DNA from: Pegea sp. RAD2-039
Taxonomy: Eukaryota; Chordata; Thaliacea; Salpida; Salpidae
NCBI GenBank assembly: GCA_034620365.1
Contig: JAQGEQ010000171.1
Coordinates: 1-64,000, forward strand
DNA: 64,000 bases
Direction: 5' to 3'
The notes beneath the pieces were generated by a model. That model was not told the DNA's origin, ran no database searches, and was given only the letters and a program-made list of their open reading frames with translations. Made by a program: the position numbers and the translations under genes. Shown here piece after piece: positions 46,601 through 58,300 of the stretch (position 1 is its first letter; every line of letters starts with the position of its first letter).

Positions 46601-48293
46601 ACTACTACAAAAATCAGTGAAAAGAAAGGAGGTCGAGTCTGGCGGCGCTAGAGTTGAGAAGTTAGCAATAAAAACAAAATCGACGAACCATGACTTGAAC
46701 TCGCGATGAAACGGGTGAAGGTGAATGTCTTGCTGGAAGACTCGCTTCACTGGAAGAGCGGCTCCATGATCTGTGAAGAAGAGATGAAGATATGCTGATG
46801 TCATGGGCTGGTTTCAAACCTTCGACTACGAGGTGGAGGCGAGTCGCGACGAGGACTTAGACTTTCACTGAAACAAATAACAGAAGCTGCTGATGGATTT
46901 GTTAGTTGGAAATATGGTGAAGGATGTTGCAGTGAAAGTTTAAACTTTGTCGAAAAGTTGGAAGGCATATGAACAGGATGTTGTTATTACATTCAAATAC
47001 AAGCAAATATCAGTTTCAATCAAGCTGAGATCTTTTTAATATCTAAAAGAAAATCATTTAAAAATTGATTTGGGTATCAGTCGTGATGAAAAACATTTCC
47101 AAGAAACAAAATGGAACCAACATTTTGTCCTCAGAGGCTTGTATCAACGCTTGACCTTTCCATTTGTGTCAAGGACTTAACAAGTCGTCCAACCATTTAA
47201 CATGCACGATATCATTAAAAATTTATTATTTTTAAAAGAAAAAGAGAATATTAGATGAGCATAGATAAAAAATATGTGTGAAAGATTTGAGAGGATATCT
47301 GGATGATAATTAGATAGATAAATCATAAGTGAAGCTAAAAGTGTAGGTTTGTACTTGTAGTGTACAGAAAGCTTAAATAAATAAAGTAACTACAACCCCC
47401 TCTAGTGGTATCTTTTCTCACATTTGTAAATAACTAAAACAAACTTGGAGTGAAAATATAAACAGAAAGTTGTTGGGAGAAAAAAGGTTACCTTCTAGTG
47501 CTTCGGCTCAAATCGCGACTTCGAGATCTTCTTCTTGGGGAACGATCTTCATTTCGACTTCGAGATCTTCTTCTTGGGGAGCGATCTTGATTTCTACTTC
47601 TTGATCTTCTTCTTGGGGAGCGATCGTGATTTCTACTCCTTGATCTTCTTCTTCGGGAAGTTTCGGTACTTGATCTTCTTCTTGGCGATCTATCTAAATC
47701 GCGACTTCTCGATCTTCTTCGAGGTGAATAATCCAAATCGCGACTTCTGGAGCGGTACCGACCACTTCGCGAAGCAGGAGAGTAGTTTCGACCGCGACTT
47801 CTTGACCTGTTATGATGCGAACGGGGCAGCGAGTCGAGATCACGACTTTTGGAGCGTCGTAAGGTTCCAGGAGGTGGAGTGTCGCGTTCGACGCGTACAA
47901 ACACCTTTCTTTTGATGGTCTGTGAAGAAAAGAGAAATGAGGTGGGCGAAAGCGCGCGCTTTATCATGTACCAGTTCAACGCGGTTGCCACAACTTTTCA
48001 ACTCGCGAACAGCTTGTCCTTGACCCATATTATAAGTAGGTTTGCCGTTGATGCGGATGATGATGTCGTTGACTCTGCAGAGGATCATACTTTGAAAATG
48101 TTTCAACATACTCAGTGACTCACTGAAGCCTGTTAACAGCAGGACCTACAGGAACCACATCTGAGATTACGATAGAATTCTCGCTGCTGTTGAATCCCGT
48201 ATTATCACGTGATCCACCTACAGCTATACCAAATCCAACCCCAGGCGCCTTGTCTAGGGCATAAGTATGTTCTTGCCAAATCATCTCTTCCAT
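37692..48293 (-). CDS. TJP1: ZO-1/TJP tight-junction scaffold (31 coding exons)
   Basis: MAGUK-family scaffold that links junction membrane proteins to actin. Coding exons in gene order (high to low): 48293-48124, 48074-47972, 47919-47492, 46867-46820, 46770-~46701, 45161-45041, 44972-44866, 44597-44414, 44365-44320, 44215-44006, 43907-43757, 43706-43598, 43545-43326, 43271-43105, 43051-42956, 42889-42807, 42755-42536, 42485-42385, 42335-42168, 42113-41916, 41860-41682, 41609-41439, 40438-40370, 40283-40227, 40175-40062, 39978-39895, 39759-39643, 39562-39404, 39352-39138, 39083-38970, 37759-37692. Phases agree throughout and the sum is ~4347 bases (~1448 aa). The exon 5 donor (46701 or 46689) and exon 22 acceptor are the least certain; the last donor (GTTATA) is weak. 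Start [18 protein letters not shown] aligns with vertebrate ZO-1. The protein ends SVLIDHF, as in vertebrate ZO-1. One gene stands for the three vertebrate TJP paralogues. Confidence 0.95.
37836..38962 (-). repeat. 30/27 bp minisatellite in last ZO-1 intron
   Basis: About 37 tandem copies of a 30 bp unit containing GGTTTGGAACCACAACAACC (plus strand), with several 27 bp variants that lack one GTT on the sense strand. It fills almost all of intron 37760-38969. Higher-order structure is visible: blocks of 5x30+27 = 177 bases repeat at 38585 and 38762. In the ZO-1 sense direction no unit contains a stop codon in any frame or an AG dinucleotide. Long frames across it on both strands are therefore a by-product of composition. 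Confidence 0.95.
38970..39352 (-). other. TJP1: ZO-1 ZU5 domain exons
   Basis: Exons 39352-39138 and 39083-38970: [79 protein letters not shown]. The last exon (37759-37692) adds [21 protein letters not shown] in pieces after the intron. ZU5 is diagnostic for ZO-1-type rather than ZO-2/ZO-3-type C-termini. Confidence 0.93.
40899..41340. repeat. 28 bp hairpin satellite in ZO-1 intron
   Basis: About 16 tandem copies of a 28 bp unit, ATCTTCATCTAACTGAAGAT plus ATAAAATG-type linker, in the 1 kb intron 40439-41438. Each unit is itself an inverted repeat (ATCTTCA/TGAAGAT around 6 bases). The main variants are TCTAAC/TCTGAC and ATATAAAA/ATATGAAA, which alternate irregularly. Confidence 0.95.
42385..43545 (-). 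other. TJP1: ZO-1 SH3-GUK module exons
   Basis: SH3 in exon 43545-43326 ([40 protein letters not shown]). The U5/hook exon 43271-43105 is rich in Arg/Lys and ends [14 protein letters not shown]. The guanylate-kinase-like domain covers 43051-42385 ([61 protein letters not shown]). As in other ZO proteins the GUK has no classical P-loop, so it is a binding module rather than a kinase. Confidence 0.93.
43598..43907 (-). other. TJP1: ZO-1 PDZ3 exons
   Basis: Two exons, residues ~497-582: [56 protein letters not shown] and [17 protein letters not shown]. The most conserved PDZ of the family. Confidence 0.95.
44414..45161 (-). other. TJP1: ZO-1 PDZ2 exons
   Basis: Three exons (45161-45041, 44972-44866, 44597-44414), residues ~290-385: [40 protein letters not shown], then [16 protein letters not shown]2 mediates ZO dimerisation and connexin binding in vertebrates. 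Confidence 0.9.
45162..46700 (-). other. Large ZO-1 intron (between linker and PDZ2 exons)
   Basis: About 1.5 kb without recognisable genes or repeats; purine-rich in places. The exact downstream exon boundary is uncertain by 12 bases. Confidence 0.7.
47492..47919 (-). other. TJP1: ZO-1 RS-rich linker exon
   Basis: A 428-base exon encoding [18 protein letters not shown] followed by ~120 residues dominated by arginine-serine repeats of the type [14 protein letters not shown]. An Arg/Ser-rich PDZ1-PDZ2 linker is also known in vertebrate ZO proteins, most strongly in ZO-2. The repeats are near-perfect at the DNA level (~30 base period), suggesting recent internal expansion. Confidence 0.9.
47972..48293 (-). 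other. TJP1: ZO-1 PDZ1 exons
   Basis: Residues ~10-92. Carboxylate-binding loop [10 protein letters not shown], then [25 protein letters not shown] and [14 protein letters not shown]. The first coding exon opens with AAATACAATG right after an acceptor AG, so at least one 5' untranslated exon lies upstream. The intron inside PDZ1 is only 49 bases (48075-48123). In vertebrates this PDZ binds claudin tails; that function is inferred here. Confidence 0.9.
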
Positions 48294-48859
48294 TGTATTT
48301 CTGAAAATTTTATTTAAATGAATATCAATAAGGAAGTTGGAGAGGCTTCAGGCAATGTTGTCAATATGATGAATGAAATGAAAATAAACTTGAAAAAGCT
48401 TTCAACATTTTCCTTTCACAGATAGAATCAAAATGTCATAAAGAATGACAAAGTGTGGTAAGTTGAAGCTATAAGGTTTCTATTTCAGATATACAATTTA
48501 ACTACTTCCTTAATAGCAAACAGGACAAGGTAATTAAATTTTCAATTTGTATTTAAAACTAATAAAAGCATAAAGATTCGACAAGTAATGGAAATCAGAT
48601 TTTTTATCATTGAAGTTAATTATCTGATTGAAATTTTGTTATTTGTTTCTTTATTTTGTAAGCAACATTTCATTTACATTGAAAATGTTCAAGCTTTTTG
48701 AAAACATAATTAATTTCAGCCAAGATATGTAATACTTGAAGCAAATTATAGCATGAAACAGATATTGTTGTTTAAGTACAAATATATCTATTAAAAGTTA
48801 ACATTATAAGTTTGATAACTTATATAAATAACTATTAGAAATACATTTTAAAAACTTAC

Positions 48860-48890
48860 CAATCTCCCAACTTAGTGGGCTGCTTCTTTT
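48860..48890 (-). other. TJP1: Possible ZO-1 5' untranslated exon end
   Basis: On the minus strand GGGAGATTG is followed by the strong donor GTAAGTTTTT at 48859, about 560 bases before the first coding exon acceptor at 48301-48302. It fits the end of a 5' leader exon; the exon start is not defined. Confidence 0.3.
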
Positions 48891-51800
48891 AAACAAATAA
48901 TAGAAACAAAATCAGTTTGATAAAAAGATTATCCTGAGCTAAAAATATTTATAGTTTTCATTATAAAGCTATATACAAAAAACTTTACATAAATAATTTA
49001 CTATTATTAACAATCTAATAAATAAACTTATACTTTCGATCTAAGAACATTTGGTCTAAATATTATAAATAAGAATAATAACTTAATAGATTGGTCTATA
49101 TAATCTTTATATTCTAAAATATCCCTTAAAATAAAAGTTTTCCTTCAACAACAATACATTTACATTAAATGAAATAATTATTATATATATTTCAGTAGTT
49201 TAAATTTTGAGTAAAATATAAATATTAGAAATACAATTATAATCTAAATTTTAACAATAAACGACCACACAAAATGCATATTGTAGATAGATTAATCTCA
49301 ATTTTTTTTGTTTTTAAGAAATAACTTTTACAAATCTAATGTTAGAAAAAAATTACATAATATTTGATTTTTTAGTAAAAACAAAAATTCTAAACACTCT
49401 GCTACAAGTCTATTTGTATTACATATTACTTTTAAATACATTTGCGTTAAATAATATTTGTTCAAGTTGAATGTTTGACCCTATTTATACCAACAACAAA
49501 AGATTGTCAAGTGAGTTTATAAAATCACCGAGATTTAAAGCTGAGAAAAAATAGATATTTTAAATATCAACTTAAGCCAAAGAGTTGACATTATTACACA
49601 TTAAATACTATATGTAGCAAACAAAACTTCACATTAACCAACATGATTTTAAACTTTGAAACAAATATTTCTGATTTTGAGAATAACAAAGAGGTACTAA
49701 AAAAATAAAAAAACATAATTACTGATATTCTTCAAAAAAATACTCAAAGTAAAACTGGATACTTTAATTAACTCAATTAATTAGGATAATTTCTCAATTT
49801 ATTTCAAAAATATTCAACACAAAAATTTGATTAACTTAATAATTATTTTAATGGAGAATACATTGACATAAAAAATCAATACTACATAGATATAACGAGC
49901 AAGTTATTTGTTAAATGTTAAAAAGTAAAATACATTTTACATAATCAAGCTTTGATTAAATTTAAATTTTTTTTAACATAACAATATAAAATATAATAAT
50001 AATGTCTTTCTCTTCATTATGAAATACCTGTAAATTTATAAAACAAACAAGTTTTTAATATGAAAGTTTATGCTTTCAATAGTTAAAGAAAAAAGGCATT
50101 TTATTTTAGCTGTAATTTCTTAAATCTTAAAATGTTTTTTGAAAAATAAAACTTAAATTCTTTTATTATCAATAATAAGACTTTTAACAATGAGGTTTAC
50201 AGTGTGAAAAAGTGTTAGAAAGAAAAAATTGTAATTTTATACTTAAAAGCAACTTGAAATAATATCAAGAGAAACTTTTCTTAATTCTCATGTAATTTTA
50301 AAGCATACTTATATTGCTTTATTAAAACAGAAAGCCAACAAAATCACTAAACAAATGCAAATAAATCTTAACTCTTATACAAATAAATCTAATAAAATCA
50401 ATTTTTAAAAAACTCAGTTTCACTTGATAAAATAAATTTGTAAAATTTAGAGCTTTGAAGTTTTCTCAAAAAAGATAAATAATATCAAAATTCAAACTCT
50501 TTTCTAAAGTGATTAATCACAAATAAATCTAGCCAAAGGATAAAAAAGATTAATTCAGATTTTATTTGTTTCAAAGCAAAACTATAAATTGTAACTACCA
50601 TAATAAGTATAAGTAGATTTAAACAGTCCAGTGTTGGGCGTGATTGGGAACATATAAAATTATTTATAACCAATGAAGCATGTCGATTATACCCAAAAAA
50701 GAGACTAATAAATTTAACAAATAAAGGCGCGTTAAAAACGCATCTACTTATTTAAATATTTAGATTAAGTCTAAAAGTGTATAATAATAAACAGTTGACT
50801 TTATAGCAAAGTTGAGGTAATGTTTTCAAAAACTATTAAATATTTTATCGTGGAAATTAGCAAGGTAAAATCTATTTAGCATCTAATTTATTTAGCCAAG
50901 CAATTATTGTTGTGTACAAATTCGTTTACTTCTTTTGGGTATTATAAGCTTACAAACTCTAAAAAAAATAAATTGAAAAAAAAACCGAATCTATGCATGC
51001 TTCTAAGGTAAGTAGGGATACAAATTATTTGATCAAGAAAAGTTAAACTTATTCGTATTTGACTTTACTGCAAAAAAATCTTTAAAAACTCATATAGACA
51101 ATTCAGATGAACAATTAGTCACAAGAATTTAATTTTCTTGCTTTTCAACAAAAAATAAATTCGAAGTTATGGCTGCAGGTAGATACATTTATTTATTATC
51201 ATACATTTAGTGTATACTTAAACGTAATAAAAATAATTTGAATATTTTGCATAAGAATTAAAAGATTAAAATTAACAAAGTGTAAAATATGAAAAAATAC
51301 TGATTAATAATTCTTAAAACGGATTTATTTAGAAAACTTATACAATATCTTGAAGCTGTTCGAAACTATTTTATTGTGAGGTAAGTTTTTAGCTTTGTTT
51401 ATGCTTTAAATAAAAACTTACTATAATCATTTCATCTACTAGTTGTTTTATTAAATTCATCATTTGGTTATCAGCATTATAATTCTAAAAAACATTTAAT
51501 CTATTTCAAACTAGTTTTTGATTAATGCACAAAGGTCACAGTCAAGGTGTTTATGATCCTTCATTTGACTACGCAAAATTAATGATGAGACTTAGAACTT
51601 CAGCTCAGCATTTACTTTTGGTTGATTCTGCAATAACTCCATGCTTATTAGAAAAAAAAGCTGGAACAAAACACAATTGTATAGTTTTTCAGAAACTATA
51701 TTTTTATATATATATTATATTTAAGTAACTTATTGTGAGAGTTTCAATATTTAGTTTAATAAAATTAAAAAGCCTAATAGATTATTTGTTTTTGTGTATT

Positions 51801-54800
51801 CAAAGGTAATTAACAGTATATTTGAAATAAAGTTGTGTTATACGAGCAAAAATTCAAAATGAAATGAGACACACTTGAGCAAGTAAAATAAAAGAAATAA
51901 ATGCGAAGAAGCAGATATCAAACTTGTTTAACCATAACTACCAAGTTTAAAAACATTCTTTTGATCTCTAAAACTAATTATCTATAGAACAATTATGTCT
52001 TTAAAAAGAACACTTTTTTGAATTTTACAATTTTCTAAAAAGAAGCTTACAAAAATAACAACAAAAAACGAAATAACTTCTATAATAAAGTTATAAAATA
52101 AAGCACTTAATGTCAGTTCTAGTTAATCAAAATTTATGATAGTTTTCTTTCATTTCTCTTTGATAATAATATGCTGTCATAATTAATTGTTTTTTCTGTT
52201 CCCAAAGAGGTTAGAAGAGAATAGTATTTTTTTTTGCAAAAATGAAGCTTTGTCAGTTGTGACTTGCTTGATATTTTAAATAATCTTCTTGAGAGAGTAA
52301 AAGTATTGGGAAGTCTGATGATTTCGAAATTACTTTATCAATATATTATTATGTAATTTTGAGCAAATAAAATTATTGAAGAAAAATGAGTTTGCCTTCA
52401 TAAACTAAATATAATTTCTGATTGAATGTTCTTATAATCTAGCTATCAAGCTAAAAAAGCAAAATAAACTGCACATTTTTGGCGATGTAGTTAAACTCAT
52501 CTCAGAATATATAAAATTGATTTAAGTTCTGATTGATCAAATTGTAAGCTCTGTAAACTACTGTAAGGAAATTAAACTAGAATTTCAAAAAATACATGAC
52601 GATTTTTGTTCAGAAAAATAAGAAAATACAAATAAACAAGCAGCATTTTAAAAGATTAATAGACAGATTTTCTATAACAGATTTTATAGCTGTATAAACT
52701 TACACAAAGATTTTCACAATTTGAATTAGTAAAATTTAATAAAACTACAACTAAAACATTGAACACCTTATATCACTTCATAGTTTTACTATTACACTTT
52801 TAAATAAGCAAATATTAGACTTTCAGACATTTGCTAATTTAATACTCTACTACCAAGAATATATCGCTGGTTTTAAACAAACAACTTTCAAAAACAATCT
52901 TATACTTTTTGAAAATTAGATATATTTGAAATATAAAACAGTAAACTAATTTACCGCTGACGTAAATGTGTTGAATGCAACTATAGTAGGAACGACTTAT
53001 ATTACGGAAATATTTATATTCATAACAACAATTGAGCTGAACATCCAATTTTAACTTTGAAAAAGGTTTACAATAAAGTGAAACAGTTATTGATGACTAT
53101 TTTTCATCTGCGCCAATTCACTCATTTTTTTTAGACAGTTACTAAACTCTTTAGAAAAAACATTCTAGTGAAACTTGATGAAATGAGCTGTTACTGAAAG
53201 CAATCAAGACGTGTAAAGTTAATAAATTGAATTTTTGATGAGTTTGTTGCTTCCTAACATATCATTAAACGAATAATATATGGGTAATTTAATAGATTTA
53301 TTTTTTTAGGAAAACTTACCACCCTAGAACTTATAAAGTATAAGTAATCGCAAATATGTGTAAATGGTTGCTTACAGGACTCAGCTAACTACAAACAATT
53401 TCAATTATAAGTTATTAGTAAATATAATGCGCCCACTTCTAATGTATTTCGATCTTTGACCTCGAGCAATTTGTAAACTTATATAGATAGTATTTTGCTT
53501 TATAATTAGTACTATTTGGACTTTGACCAATTACCTCTTTGAATTTACTTGTTAGATAAATTTTAATTCGATAAATCTGTAAGGCGCTTACCATTAACTG
53601 TTTCGGTCTATATTACGGTAAGATAAAAACCTTCTTTTTTAATAAGTGGAATCTTTTATTCTTTCTTCAACACTCTTAGGTAGAAAATTGAAGAAAATCT
53701 TTAAGAGAATTATAATTATAATCTAATAATGAAATTAGATTTATGTATAACAAGAGCATTAATATTTTAAAAGTTTTAAAGCGATTAATGTAATTACTAC
53801 ATGGCTGCTTAATATACTATTATAAAACAGATTAAATAAAAATAAAGAAGTTATTTAAACAAAATTCTACTTCTATATACTACAAATTTTTTAGGAGTAA
53901 CTTCTAAATGTCATTTAATAATTCTGTTGCAGTTATTATTATTGTAATTCTTTATTACCTATATAGCTGGTTTACCAATATTTTTAGTATAAAGGCGAAT
54001 TGGTAAAAGTGGAATTTTATTTCAGGTGCCAAGTGGCCAGTATCTGTTTGTAATCTTAAAATTTATGTTTGTCACCCTAAAATTGAATTAATTATTGAAA
54101 TTCGAAACCAAATCAACTTTTATAAACTTCTATAACATTGTTTTTCAATCAGTTCGTGAAATCTAGTTTTGTTGATGTAATAAACATTAATCGTCAAATC
54201 TTTCAAAATTGTATTTTGTTTATTTTTATGATTAGTAGTAAATGTTGATGAGTTTTTATTGTGAACTGTTGAGTAATGATTTTTTTTAGTGGCTCATTTT
54301 ATAATGAAAATTACCTGCTTATTTGTAACCAATTTAAAAAAATAGACTTACTGAAACATCATTGATGAAAATTTTTAAATTTTATCAATTATTTTAAATA
54401 AGTCGTCTTAAAATTGATATAATAAACCATTTACAATAATTTAAATATAAAATCTATTTAATTTATGGTTGATAATTTAAGTTATTCATAAATGAAAAAT
54501 TCTAACTTCTTTGTATAAACTTGAAGCATTCTTATTTGTTTATGATTTTTTTAAATCTGTTTTTATTTTGAACTTTTTATTTCAATAATCAAAATATTAA
54601 TTTTTTTATTAAACTGCTATGGTTACTTTAAATTTTATTTCTTTTAAGTATGGTTGTTAAATAGTAATCTTTTTATATTCTGTTTGATTACTTTTATTTA
54701 ATAATTTTAGATATATCATAAGCTATGTGTGAATATTTTTTGTATATAAAGTTTCTAACGTTATTAGATTTATAAAATAAAATTTTTGTTTAGATAATGT

Positions 54801-55329
54801 ATATAATTTATATCTTATCATCTTAAATGTTACATTTATTCTATTTTTATATCAGTAGTATAACTAATCAGCTGTAGATACTGATTTATATTTTTGTCAC
54901 TATGATTGTTCCTGAGTTATTGAGATTTATAAACTGTTTTACATAAATTTATTTTTATTAGGATTATTGTGTTTTAATCGATGTTTTCATTAATTAAATT
55001 GGATATTTTAAATTCATTTTTGTCTGCTTATACAGTTAAACTTTTACATTTGATTAAAAATATAATTTTAGTATTTAACTATCTTTCCATAAAAACTAAG
55101 ACTAAATGAAGTTTATTTTGTTAACAATATTTCATCTAAAAAGCAACATTAGAATATATAAATATATAAAGTAAAGCTGTTAAATGATATTTTTTAACTT
55201 ATAAAAAAGTATAAGTTTCTTTATATTATAATAGAATATATTTTGTATACATATATCAACTTTAAATGAATAAACAATTTGTGTTTAGAAGTCAAGTTTT
55301 GGTTGGGATATATTTATAAGTTTTTCAAA
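48891..55329. other. AT-rich intergenic region between ZO-1 and CLINT1
   Basis: About 6.4 kb separating two divergent genes. No coding gene recognised. An open 67-codon frame at 51525-51728 (starts MHKGHSQGVYDPSFDYAKLM) has no recognised homologue. The only repeated element noticed is the ~350 bp direct repeat at 51138-51490. Confidence 0.6.
51138..51490 (+). repeat. Direct repeat flanking CLINT1, copy 1
   Basis: Closely matches 62562-62960. Conserved parts include ATGGCTGCAGGTAG / ATGTCTGCAGGTAG and TTTTATTGTGAGGTAAGTTT, both resembling exon ends followed by splice donors. No protein family recognised. Confidence 0.8.
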
Positions 55330-58300
55330 ATGAATCTTTTACCAGTCTGGAGAATTCGGGAGGTAGCCGACAAAGTGTAAGTGGAAATGAATAAACTTTC
55401 TTTTCATAACTTCTTATTTTCTTCCATTTAGAACAAATGTGGTGATGAACTATTCAGATGTTGAAGCTCGTGTTCGGCAAGCTACTAATGATGATGCATG
55501 GGGACCTTCTGGTACCCTCATGCAAGAGTTAGCACGTGATACATTCATGTATGAATGCTTTCCTGAGGTTATGGGAATGTTGTGGAAGAGGATGCTTCAT
55601 GAAGGTCGTAAGAACTGGAGAAGGATTTATAAGGTAACAAAACAACTAGAGACTATCAGCTGGTTTCATCAATTGATATTTTCATAAAAAGTGTCAATCT
55701 GATATGGTTAGATATTATAGACAATCAAGAATTGTCTGCTGAATAAAATTTTTGAGAAATCGTAAATCTGTAAGAATTATGAAATGTATTTTTTAAATTG
55801 GTTTCTAAAAATATGATCATTTTCAACGTCGCCTGAAAAGTTGGTCGTTTTTAGGCTTTGTTGTTGCTGGCTTATTTGGTTCGCAACGGTTCAGAAAGAG
55901 TAGTGAATAGTACAAGGGAACATTTGTATGATCTTAAGTCTCTTCAAGATTATTCCTGCTACGGTGAGTTTTTTACATAATATAAAAAAAAGTAATTTGT
56001 ATTTTCACTTTTCTAAGATTTAAATAATTGAATGGATTTCAGTTGTGACTTTGATTTGCTTCAAATGTGATTGGATTTATTAAACGTTTTTTAATAAATT
56101 AAAATGACTTGTATCAACAGATGAACATGGAAAAGATCAAGGTGTCAATGTAAGAAACAAGGTTAAAGACATCATCTCCTTGGTTCAAGATTCAGATCGC
56201 CTTAGAGAAGAGCGAAAGAAGGCAAAAAAGTCACGTGATAAATATGTGGGCATGTCTTCTGATGATGTTAAATTTCACTCTCATCAATCAGGTAAAAAAG
56301 CAGTTTTAGTAACTTCTCTCAACTCCAATCTTTTGAAGTTTATAGATTTATTTTTTGCGGCTTAGATAATAGCTGTTTGATGAGATTTTGGTAGTTTTAG
56401 AAAACAAAAGCATGACTTGTTGCTTTAGATAGTCTCTTCATTACATACGTTCACTTTTTGATGTTGTATTATTATTTTATTTCATTCTAATTATTTAATT
56501 TCATAAAACTTCGTAAACGTCGATAAAAATGGATATAGTGATGATAAAATAAAAGAAAATCTTGCTGAGTAACAACTGAAACTCGTAGTAACTGTACAGT
56601 GTTGCTTTCACTAGGTCTATCACCACCACCTTCACCTGGCAGATTTGCTCCAAGTAAGTGGACTGTGCATGATGAAGATATTGTTCATCTGTGCCTTCAC
56701 ACTTGTCTTGCATTTCTGCTAATTTCATCTTAAATTTCTATTTTGTTGGCTTCGTAGAGACTTTATCTAAAAATAAAATTGTAGAATAGTAATTACTGTT
56801 GGTATTCACGAAATCATTTTGCAAGTTGCTATTGAAAAGTGTTTTTTGAAAATTTTCTTTAAATTTATTAAATACTTCCTGAACAGATATGAACATCTAC
56901 TGATATAGTTTGTTCAGCTTGCTTTACAATTTTGCAGTGATTTTGAATGTCGGTGTGTGAGGATGAATCATATTCAATAAAAGCAAATTTGTTATTTCAA
57001 ACCTACTTCTTCACATTTCTCTGTTTGTAAACTCTTAGTAATTGTTGAAATGTATCATTTAGGAAGAAACTATGATACATCATCCCGTTGGCGAGATGCA
57101 GAGGAAGATTATGATGATTATAGAGGTAGAAGACGCGGATCAAACGCATCTGGAGGAAAATATGAGAGGTGCTGTAGTTTGATGATTATATTTTGTTTTC
57201 TACTTTTTGATCTGAATGTTTACTTTATATGAATGAATTTATTCAGATAATTACATTTGTAATTAGATACTTGATGAGAAATAGAATTATTGTCTAAATA
57301 GTTTGTGAAGCTACACATTACAGATTGCGTCATGATAATTTACATATTCTTTATTCAAACCTGAAAATTACTTAAATTTTTTTAATTTATTTTACATTCT
57401 GTTTTTAGTGACGAATCAGAAAGAGAAGAGAAATATGAAAAAGCAAAAAGTTTTGATGGAAATAAGACAGAAATTAATTTGAAATCTGTAATCAAAAATA
57501 ATACAGGAAAATCTGAAGTGAAAGTATCAAGAAAGGTTTCATTTTTGTCTCATTAACTTCATATTCTTCAAAGTTCATTTTTTGTTTTCATTTCTTTTCT
57601 TCACTTTGCTCTCTGATTTGGTTGACAAATTTCATAAAAAAATGGTGTCAATGACGTGTCAACTTTGAGTAGTTAAGTGGAAATGGTTTAGCAGGAAACA
57701 ATTTGTTTCTATATGTTTATTACATCTCAAATACATTTCTATTTGATGTTAAAGATAATTTTAGTTGTATCATTCACTAACTGAATTTGTTTTCAAATCG
57801 ACAGGTAGATTTAGGAGCTGCTGCTCATTACACTGGTGATGTAGCCGGGCAGACTCCTGTTGTTTCTCTTCCAAGTCCACCAGCACAAGTAAGTTTTGAC
57901 TCACTAACAATTTCTATTCACAAGTATTTTAATGAGTTTATTTTCGACCTTTTAGACTCAGCCAACCAAATCCCAAGATCTACTTTTCGGCGATGTCTCA
58001 TCTCCTGATCTTCTGTTTGGTAAACACTTTTTTCGAAGTTAACTCCTTTAAATCTTAGATTATTTCTTCTGTTGATTGGTTTTGAAGAATATTTGTTGAA
58101 TGATCTTTTTGTCAGTTTGTTTTTACAACTAGTTGTGATGTAATATTTGACAAGGAAGTTGAATAATCGCCTCCACAATCATTTTTGTTTCAATTTTATT
58201 TTTATGTTTTTATAAACTAGTACTAATGTTGTAATACTACAGGTGAAGCTTCTGAACCAGCTCAATCTGCTCCAGATTCCACATTTGGTGACTTCGCATC

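Noticed and set aside
51525-51728. 67-codon frame MHKGHSQGVYDPSFDYAKLM onward
   Set aside because: No recognised family, no splice or promoter context, and low-complexity end; not strong enough to call a gene.
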